From the NCBI RefSeq assembly GCF_006439395.2, contig NZ_CP083950.1, positions 3,968,001 through 4,032,000 of the forward strand: a stretch of DNA of 64,000 nt. The letters are read 5' to 3'. Origin of the DNA: Mesorhizobium sp. B4-1-4 (GTDB lineage: Bacteria; Pseudomonadota; Alphaproteobacteria; Rhizobiales; Rhizobiaceae). This document shows positions 57,021-64,000 of the stretch, one piece after another (position 1 is the stretch's first letter; the number at the start of each line of letters is the position of its first letter). The notes beneath the pieces are model-generated. The model did no database searches, was not told the DNA's origin, and saw nothing but the letters and a program-made list of their open reading frames with translations. The position numbers and the translations under genes were made by a program.

Positions 57021-57048
57021 TTGTTCGTTTCCGTACAGCGTATATAAT
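57021..57048 (+). promoter_or_regulatory. promoter of the tetR gene
   Basis: TTGTTC (57021-57026) and TATAAT (57043-57048) are separated by 16 bases, with a CCGTACAGCGTATA motif in the spacer that partly resembles the palindromes downstream of tetR. Confidence 0.5.
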
Positions 57049-57082
57049 TAGCCACGTACACCAACCAAAAGAGGCACCAGAC

Positions 57083-57727
57083 TTGCCGCTGAGCGTCCAG
57101 AAACGCCGCGCGAAACAAAAGGCCGAACTGCGCTCCGAGCTCGTCGAGGCCGCGCACAAGCTTGTGCAGGAAGAAGGCTATGAAGGCCTGACCATCCGCA
57201 AGCTGGCCAAGCGGGTCGGCTATGCGCCGATGTCGGTCTATTCCTATTTCGCCGACAAGCAGGACATCCTGTTCGCGCTGGCCGAAGATGCGTTCGAGAC
57301 GCTTGCCCGACGCATCGAGGAGCACCCGTCCGACGATCCGATCGAGGCCTTGCAGGCTGTGATGACCGAGTATGCCGCGTTCGGGCTCGGCAATCCCAAC
57401 GAATACCGCACCGTCTTCATGACCGAAAAGACCAAACTGCCGGAAGGCAGGAGCTATGAAGACATGGAGGAAGGCAACCCAGCGATGAAAGTGCTCATCA
57501 AAAGGGTCGAAGCCTGTGTCGCCGCCGGGAAATTGCAGGGCGATCCGCGCGCCATCGCCACCATGCTGTGGGCTGTCGGCCACGGCACGATCTCGCTGCT
57601 GATCACCTTTCCCTTCTACCCCTTCGGCGACCCGCAGGCTTTCGTGAAACGGATGTGCGATTTCACCCTTGCCACGCTGAGCACGCAAGACGTGCCACCG
57701 CTGACCGAGACGCCGGTCAACTGCTGA
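57083..57727 (+). CDS. TetR/AcrR family transcriptional regulator
   Basis: This 214-residue repressor starts at TTG 57083, with AAGAGG upstream; the longer in-frame opening at 56969 would cover the promoter. The HTH is LTIRKLAKRVGYAPMSVYSY followed by FADKQ, the classic TetR pattern. The C-terminal domain has a WHG-like segment (MLWAVGHGTISLLITFPFYP). It is next to the acyl-CoA cluster and to a small secreted-protein gene with two matching palindromes, which are its likely targets. Confidence 0.9.
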   Translation: MPLSVQKRRAKQKAELRSELVEAAHKLVQEEGYEGLTIRKLAKRVGYAPMSVYSYFADKQDILFALAEDAFETLARRIEEHPSDDPIEALQAVMTEYAAFGLGNPNEYRTVFMTEKTKLPEGRSYEDMEEGNPAMKVLIKRVEACVAAGKLQGDPRAIATMLWAVGHGTISLLITFPFYPFGDPQAFVKRMCDFTLATLSTQDVPPLTETPVNC

Positions 57728-57806
57728 TAGTCGCTTCTTTCATTCCCGGATCTCTTCCCGTCATCCCGGCCGAACCGGGGGCAATTTTTGGGTTAACAAT
57801 AATTTA

Positions 57807-57820
57807 TCGTACGCGTACGA
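57807..57820. promoter_or_regulatory. 14-bp palindromic operator, upstream copy
   Basis: TCGTACGCGTACGA is a perfect palindrome located just upstream of a TTGAAC -35 box. It shares the form TCGTAC-NN-GTACGA with the copy at 57866-57879. Confidence 0.65.
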
Positions 57821-57827
57821 TTTTGGC

Positions 57828-57856
57828 TTGAACTTCCGGATCGACGGGCGTATTTG
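57828..57856 (+). promoter_or_regulatory. promoter of the small secreted-protein gene
   Basis: TTGAAC (57828-57833) and TATTTG (57851-57856) with a 17-base spacer lie exactly between the two palindromes, so binding at both would block transcription. Confidence 0.5.
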
Positions 57857-57865
57857 TACGGTATA

Positions 57866-57879
57866 TCGTACATGTACGA
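57866..57879. promoter_or_regulatory. 14-bp palindromic operator, downstream copy
   Basis: TCGTACATGTACGA is a perfect palindrome near the expected start of transcription, 33 bp before the ATG at 57913. It overlaps a second inverted repeat, GTACG-N6-CGTAC at 57856-57871. Confidence 0.65.
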
Positions 57880-57912
57880 ACAGAATTCGCCCGTCGAAAA
57901 CGGAGACTGACA

Positions 57913-58152
57913 ATGAAAAAGACCCTCCTCACCCTAGCCGCCGGGCTGGCACTTTCGGGCTCGGCCTTCGCCGCCAGCGCCGCCCAGCCGGTCAAGCAGG
58001 CGCCTGCCGTAACCTGCGTCGACACCAAGACCCATGCGAAGCTTGACTGCAGCGCGACGGGATCGATCGAAAAAACGACCACCAGCTCGACCGAAGGCAA
58101 GAGCCCGCGGCTCGGCATCGACATCAATCCGTGGATCGTGCCGAACTTCTGA
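57913..58152 (+). CDS. small secreted/periplasmic hypothetical protein
   Basis: This 79-residue protein has a clear signal peptide (MKKTLLTLAAGLALSGSAFA, cut near AFAAS). The mature part is about 55 residues, with two cysteines (VTCVDTKTHAKLDCSATG) spaced for a disulfide, then a Ser/Thr-rich stretch and DINPWIVPNF. GGAGACTGACA precedes the ATG. I do not recognise the family. The palindrome-flanked promoter suggests repression by the neighbouring TetR protein. Confidence 0.75.
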   Translation: MKKTLLTLAAGLALSGSAFAASAAQPVKQAPAVTCVDTKTHAKLDCSATGSIEKTTTSSTEGKSPRLGIDINPWIVPNF

Positions 58153-58204
58153 TCCACGGCCCTCGGAGCCCTTAGGGCCGGAACTGGCTCTCCGAAGGAC
58201 CGTA

Positions 58205-59257
58205 TCAGGCGATCGTCAGCGGTCGCCTGGCAGCAGAACTCTCAAAGGCCGCGTCGATCAGCTTCTGCATGTCGGCGGCGCGCCGGAAGGACGGATCGCC
58301 GTTGAGGCCGGTGTTCAGCGCTTCGGCAAAGCGCCGGGCGTTGCGCTTGACATCCGGCGGCGTCAGCGTCCGCCAGCGTTGCTGGTCGACATCCTTGCCG
58401 AGGCAAGCTGACAGGCTTGATACCTTGCCATCGGTCTCGACCTTGATGGCTCCCTTGGTGCCGTGCATGGCCAGCGACAGCTCATTGGTGTTGCCGGTCA
58501 TGTAGCGGCTCGCCACGATCGTGGCGAGCGCGCCCGACTTCAGCCGCGCCGTCATCGCCACGCTGTCATTGGCATCCAGCACGTAGTCGCCGATCCGGTC
58601 GCCGTCGGCCTTGGGAAACGTCACCAGATCGGCATGGAGACTGACGATATCCTCCGCCGCGCCGTAGGTGGCGAAGTCCAGTATGTGGATACCGACATCG
58701 CCCAGCACGCCTGTCGAACCATGCCGGCTCGACAGGCGCCACAGCCATTTGTCCTCGACCCGCCAGTCGCCCCAGGATTTGCTGACCAGCCAACTCTGCT
58801 TGTAGCTCGCCTCGACATGGCGCAAATCGCCGATCTCGCCGGCCTGCACCATGCGCCGCGCTTCCTGGATCGCGGGCGAGTTGCGATAGGTCAGGTTGAC
58901 CATGTTAACGACCCCGGCCGCCTCGGCCGCTTCCGTCATCGCCAGCGCATCGGCGTGGTTCGGCGCCAGAGGCTTTTCGCAGAAAATGTGCTTTTCCGTA
59001 GCCAGCAGGGCCAGCGTCGTTGCCTTGTGCACGCCGTCCGGCGTCGCATTGATGGCAGCATCGAACTGCCCCCAGGCGATCGCCGCCTCCAGGCTCTCGA
59101 AGAAATCGCCGATCCTGTTGGCGGCGGCAAACGCCGCCGCGCGGCCCGGCACCTGATCGACACAAGCGACGATCGTGCAGCCGGGAATCGCGGCAAATTC
59201 CTCGACGTGATGCCCGGCAATGCCGCCGGTGCCAAGCAGAAGCAGCCTGTGTGTCAT
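58205..59257 (-). CDS. Gfo/Idh/MocA family oxidoreductase
   Basis: This 350-residue enzyme has LLLGTGGIAGHHVEEFAAIP at the N terminus (Rossmann glycines), the CEKPLAPNHADALAMTEAAE motif and VLGDVGIHILDFATYGAAED in the catalytic domain. It lies 45 bases downstream of a ThuA-like gene, recalling thuA-thuB, where ThuB-type enzymes oxidise disaccharides at C3. The substrate here could be a trehalose-like or other sugar. It ends close to the convergent secreted-protein gene. Confidence 0.88.
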   Translation of the reverse strand: MTHRLLLLGTGGIAGHHVEEFAAIPGCTIVACVDQVPGRAAAFAAANRIGDFFESLEAAIAWGQFDAAINATPDGVHKATTLALLATEKHIFCEKPLAPNHADALAMTEAAEAAGVVNMVNLTYRNSPAIQEARRMVQAGEIGDLRHVEASYKQSWLVSKSWGDWRVEDKWLWRLSSRHGSTGVLGDVGIHILDFATYGAAEDIVSLHADLVTFPKADGDRIGDYVLDANDSVAMTARLKSGALATIVASRYMTGNTNELSLAMHGTKGAIKVETDGKVSSLSACLGKDVDQQRWRTLTPPDVKRNARRFAEALNTGLNGDPSFRRAADMQKLIDAAFESSAARRPLTIA

Positions 59258-59302
59258 CGGCCCAAGCCCCTCATCAACTCACCCCAGGCAACTCAGCCCC
59301 GA

Positions 59303-60088
59303 TCAGCTCATGCCCTTGTCGCCGTCGGCATGCAGGCGTAGGCCCTTTTGGACAATCTTCTCCTTGGCCTTGTCGGCCGGCACGTTGGGCGCATCAGTGA
59401 TGCCGGCCCATGCCGGTGCCGGGTTGTGCGCCCAGTGCACGGCGTTGCGCAGCACCTGCTGCACGCCCTCATTGTGATAGATCGGATAGGTCTCGTGGCC
59501 GGGCGAGAAATAAAAGATGCGGCCGGCGCCGCGCTGATAGGTCAGCCCCGACCGGAACACCTCGCCGCCCTCATACCAGGAGATGAACACTGTCTCGAGC
59601 GGCTCCGGCACCGCGAACGGCTCGCCATACATTTCGGTCTCGCCGATCTCCAGGCATTCGCCGATGCCTTGCGCGATCGGGTGACCGCGGTTGATCGCCC
59701 AGACGCGCTCGCGCTCGCCCGCCTCGCGCCATTTCAGCGAGCAGGGCGTGCCCATCAGCCGCTTGAATATCTTCGAGTAGTGGCCGGAATGGAGCACGAT
59801 CAGCCCCATGCCTTCCCAGACCCGCTTCTGCACGCGCTCGACGACCTCATCCTTGACCTCGCCATGCGCTGCATGCCCCCACCATAGAAGCACGTCGGTG
59901 GCGGCAAGGCGCTTTTCGCTCAGGCCATGCTCCGGTTCCTGCAAGGTGGCAGCGGTCGCCTCGATGCCCTTGTCCTGGTTGAGCGCGGCCGCGATGGTGC
60001 CATGCATGCCAAGGGGATAGAGGCCGCGCACGGTGGCATTGGTCTGCTCATGGACGTTCTCACCCCAGACAATGGCTCTTATCGTCAT
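59303..60088 (-). CDS. thuA: ThuA-like trehalose utilisation family protein
   Basis: This 261-residue protein starts at ATG 60088 ([20 protein letters not shown]) with GGGAAAG upstream. [20 protein letters not shown] and [20 protein letters not shown] are diagnostic of ThuA and its class I glutamine-amidotransferase-like fold. ThuA works with a Gfo/Idh partner in 3-keto-disaccharide metabolism. No thuEFGK transporter is adjacent, so it may serve another sugar than trehalose. Confidence 0.87.
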   Translation of the reverse strand: MTIRAIVWGENVHEQTNATVRGLYPLGMHGTIAAALNQDKGIEATAATLQEPEHGLSEKRLAATDVLLWWGHAAHGEVKDEVVERVQKRVWEGMGLIVLHSGHYSKIFKRLMGTPCSLKWREAGERERVWAINRGHPIAQGIGECLEIGETEMYGEPFAVPEPLETVFISWYEGGEVFRSGLTYQRGAGRIFYFSPGHETYPIYHNEGVQQVLRNAVHWAHNPAPAWAGITDAPNVPADKAKEKIVQKGLRLHADGDKGMS

Positions 60089-60167
60089 CTTTCCCTCTCC
60101 AAAGCGCTTTGAATATCGCATCCACTGAGGTGCTGGGAAGATGCCTCTCAACCAAAATTTCTCAAAA

Positions 60168-61040
<873 letters not shown>

Positions 61041-61048
<8 letters not shown>

Positions 61049-64000
61049 TGAGGCGCCCTCCCGTCTCGTCGAAGAACACCATGCCGGTAACCTCCACTTC
61101 GATCACCCCGTTCGGCATCGGCACGTAAAGCGTGTCGCCCATCCGGTCACGGCCGCCGGCGACCAGCGCCAACGCTATGGAACGGCCGCAATTCTGCGAC
61201 CAGTAGCTCGAGGTGACATGGCCGATCATCTTCATCGGGATCGCCTGTTTGGGATCCTCGACGATCTGCGCGCCCTCTTCCAGAACCACCTTGGGATCCT
61301 TGGTCTTGAGGCCAACCAGTTGCTTGCGGCCCTTGGCGACCAGGTCCGGCCGCATCATGCCCCTGATGCCGACAAAGTCGGTCTTCCTTTTGCCGACCGC
61401 CCAGTCGAGACCGGCGTCGTTCGGCGTCACCGTGCCATCCGTGTCCTGGCCGACGATGATGTAGCCCTTCTCGGCGCGCAGCACGTGCATGGCCTCGGTT
61501 CCGTAGGCGGTGGCGCCATGCTTCTGGCCTTCGGCCCACAGCGCCGCCCATACGGCCTGGCCGTAATCGGCCGGCACGTTGACTTCGAAGCCGCGCTCGC
61601 CGGTGAACGACATGCGGAACAGTCTGGTCGGCACGCCGCAGATCTTGCCTTCGCGCACCGACATATGCGGCAGCGCCTCGTCGGACATGTCTATGCCTTC
61701 GACCAAGGGTTCGATAATCTTCCGCGCGCTCGGCCCCTGCACGGCGATGACCGCCCATTGCTCGGTGATCGAGGTCAGCCAGACATTCAAATGCGGGAAT
61801 TCGGTCTGGAGATAGTCCTCCATATGGTTCATGACGCGCGGTGCGCCACCAGTCGTCGTCGTCACGTGGAAACGGTCCGGCGCCAGCCTGCCGACGACGC
61901 CGTCATCATAGATGAAGCCGTCCTCGCGCAGCATGATGCCATAGCGGCAACGGCCGGGCTCCAGCTTCTCCCACGGGTTGGTGTAGAGCAGTTCCATGAA
62001 CTTGGCGGCATCCGGCCCGACCACTTCGATCTTGCCCAGTGTCGAGGCGTCGAACAGGCCTGCCTGGTTACGGACGGCGACGCATTCGCGGTCGACCGCG
62101 GCATGCATGTCTTCGCCGGCCTTGGGGAAATACCAGGCGCGCTTCCACTGGCCGACATCCTCGAACACGGCACCATGTGCCTCTGCCCACGGATGGATCG
62201 CCGTCTTGCGCGTCGGATCGAACAGCGGCCCGCGCGCATGGCTGACGATCGCGCCGAAGGTGACAGGCGTGTAAGGCGCGCGGAACGTGGTCAGGCCGAC
62301 CTCCGGGATCGGCTTGCCCAGCGTTTCCGCCGCGATCGCCAGTCCATGCATGTTGGAGGTCTTGCCCTGGTCGGTCGCCATGCCGTTGGTGGTGAAGCGC
62401 TTGACGTGCTCGATCGAGCGCATGCCTTCATGCACCGCCTGGCGGATGTCCTTGGCGGTAACGTCGTTCTGGAAATCGACGAAGGCCTTCACCGTCGTCT
62501 CCGGCCCGGCCCCCGGCGCGGCACCCAGCATGCCGCGCGACCAGTTCTCCGAGGCATCGACCTTCGGCTTCGTGCCCTTGGCGGTTTTGGCGCCGGCATC
62601 CTTGGCCGCCTTGGCGCCCGCCGCATAGGCCTCGTCCACCGTGGCCGACAAGCCGTCGGTGCCGTTGCAAGCGCCGACCGAGACGCAGTCCTGCGCATAG
62701 GTGCCCGGCACGAAGCGCTGGGTCTCGTCGTTGAAGGCGACCTTGCCGCGCGACTGCGAGAACAAATGCACCGACGGCGTCCAGCCGGCCGACATCAGGA
62801 TTGCATCGACGGGAATGGTGCGCTCGCCGCCGCCATTCTTTGGCTGCACCGTCATCGACGCCACGCGCAGTTTGCCGCCGGCGCGGATCACCGCGCGGCC
62901 GAAATTGATCTCGATGCCGAGCGCCCTTGCCTCGTCGATCACCGGACCGGTCGGATTGTCGCGCAGGTCGACGATCGCCGCGACATTGACGCCGGCCTTC
63001 TTCAGGTCGATCGCCGCCGCGTAAGCCGAGTCATTGGCCGTATAGACGCCGACATTCCTGCCGACGGCCACGCCATAGTGGTTGAGGAAGGTGCGCGCCG
63101 CGCCCGCCAGCATGATGCCCGGCCGGTCATTGTTGGCGAACACCATATGGCGCTCGATGGCGCCGGAGGCCAGCACGACGCGCTTGGCGCGGACCTGCCA
63201 GAGCCGTTCGCGTGGCAGATCATGGCCAGGGGCTTTCAAATGATCGCTGACGCGCTCGACCAGGGCGACGAAATTCTGCGCGTAGTAACCGAACGCCGTG
63301 GTGCGCGGCAGCACGCGGACATTGTCCATCGCGCTCAGCCTGGCGATGGCCGCTTGCGCCCAGGCAAAACCGTCCTGGCCATCGATCTTCGCTCCACTCT
63401 CGAAACGCAGGCTGCCGCCAAACTCGGCCTGCTCGTCGGCCAGGATGACGCGTACGCCGGTCTCGGCCGCCGCAAGTGCCGCCGCGATGCCGGCGGCACC
63501 GCCGCCCAGCACCAGCACGTCGCAATGAGCATAGCGCGAGGAATAATGATCGGGATCAGGCTTGTTCGGAGAAACGCCAAGGCCGGCGGCTTCGCGGATC
63601 TTGGGTTCGTAGAGGCTCTTCCAGGCCGCCTTCGGCCACATGAAGGTCTTGTAGTAGAAGCCGGCCGAAAACATCGGTGACGCCAAGTCGTTGACCGCGC
63701 CGACATCGAAGGCGAGCGACGGCCAGCGGTTCTGCGAGTTGGCGGCGAGCCCGTCATAGAGCTCCTGCACGGTCGCGCGCACATTGGGCGTCTTGCGCGC
63801 GTCGTCGCGTACGATCTGCACCAACGCGTTGGGCTCTTCCGCGCCGGCGGACAGCACGCCGCGCGGCCGGTGGTATTTGAACGAGCGACCGACCAGATGC
63901 ACGCCATTGGCAAGCAGTGCCGAGGCCAGCGTGTCGCCCTCGATGCCGCTATAGGACCGGCCGTCGAAGCTGAACCGCGCGGTCTTGGCCTGGCTGAGGC
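61041..64000 (-). CDS. soxA: sarcosine oxidase alpha subunit, partial at window edge
   Basis: The gene is open to the last base of the window and lacks only its first few codons. Order of domains: a 2Fe-2S-like N-terminal segment (FSFDGRSYSGIEGDTLASAL, HLVGRSFKYHRPRG), a central NAD-binding flavoprotein region (CDVLVLGGGAAGIAAALAAA near residue 175), and a C-terminal aminomethyltransferase (GcvT)-like folate domain. It carries the NAD and tetrahydrofolate sites of the SoxBDAG complex. soxB and soxD are expected just beyond the right edge. Confidence 0.95.

Overview
The window looks like chromosomal sequence from a Mesorhizobium-type alphaproteobacterium (Hyphomicrobiales, Phyllobacteriaceae). 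The evidence is high GC content, frequent TTG and GTG starts, a cpdR gene divergent from an N-formylglutamate amidohydrolase-like gene, an mmgR/suhB-family sRNA beside an inositol-monophosphatase-family gene, rhizobial-type intergenic palindromes, and many solute-uptake and catabolic clusters. The genus is an inference; no rRNA is present.

Layout. 1-3.9 kb holds conserved chromosomal genes: an alpha/beta hydrolase, hisN-like phosphatase, the sRNA, the amidohydrolase, cpdR and tRNA-Val(GAC). 3.8-7.0 kb is a small decayed genomic island in the 3' half of that tRNA, bounded by a perfect 45-bp direct repeat. It carries a broken integrase, a small XRE-type regulator and a class III adenylate cyclase with TPRs. 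7.0-9.9 kb is low-density DNA with a fatty acid hydroxylase-family gene, small ORFs and gene remnants. 9.9-27.5 kb is a large catabolic region: a DUF993 protein divergent from a LacI regulator (two matching operators), then an oxidoreductase, a fused CoA-transferase, an enoyl-CoA hydratase, an aldehyde dehydrogenase, a complete CUT1 sugar ABC importer, two GMC dehydrogenases, an SDR, a Dabb protein and an MFS carrier. This is the best candidate for an undescribed pathway: a sugar or cyclic-polyol-like import system joined to CoA-ester chemistry.

27.5-31 kb holds a DMT permease, an endonuclease/phosphatase-family protein and a Na+/H+ antiporter. 31.3-43.9 kb is a nitrogen-compound region: a POPT-type ABC importer, iron alcohol dehydrogenase, aldehyde dehydrogenase, PIN toxin-antitoxin pair, PuuA-like glutamine synthetase, APC permease, a second N-formylglutamate amidohydrolase and an RpiR regulator. 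44.2-48.5 kb is an RND efflux pair. 48.5-51.8 kb is a GT87-GT2-YdjC-GtrA glycolipid-type operon.

52-58 kb is an acyl-CoA cluster (quinone-oxidoreductase-like protein, acyl-CoA dehydrogenase, SDR, MaoC, APH-type phosphotransferase, internally deleted SDR, TetR). It resembles the kinase plus dehydrogenase logic of 4-hydroxyacyl-CoA catabolism. Two 14-bp palindromes flank a promoter for a small secreted protein next to tetR. 58.2-64 kb holds a Gfo/Idh enzyme with a ThuA-like protein, a small EDTFPASDP-motif protein, and sarcosine oxidase soxG and soxA; soxA runs off the end of the window.
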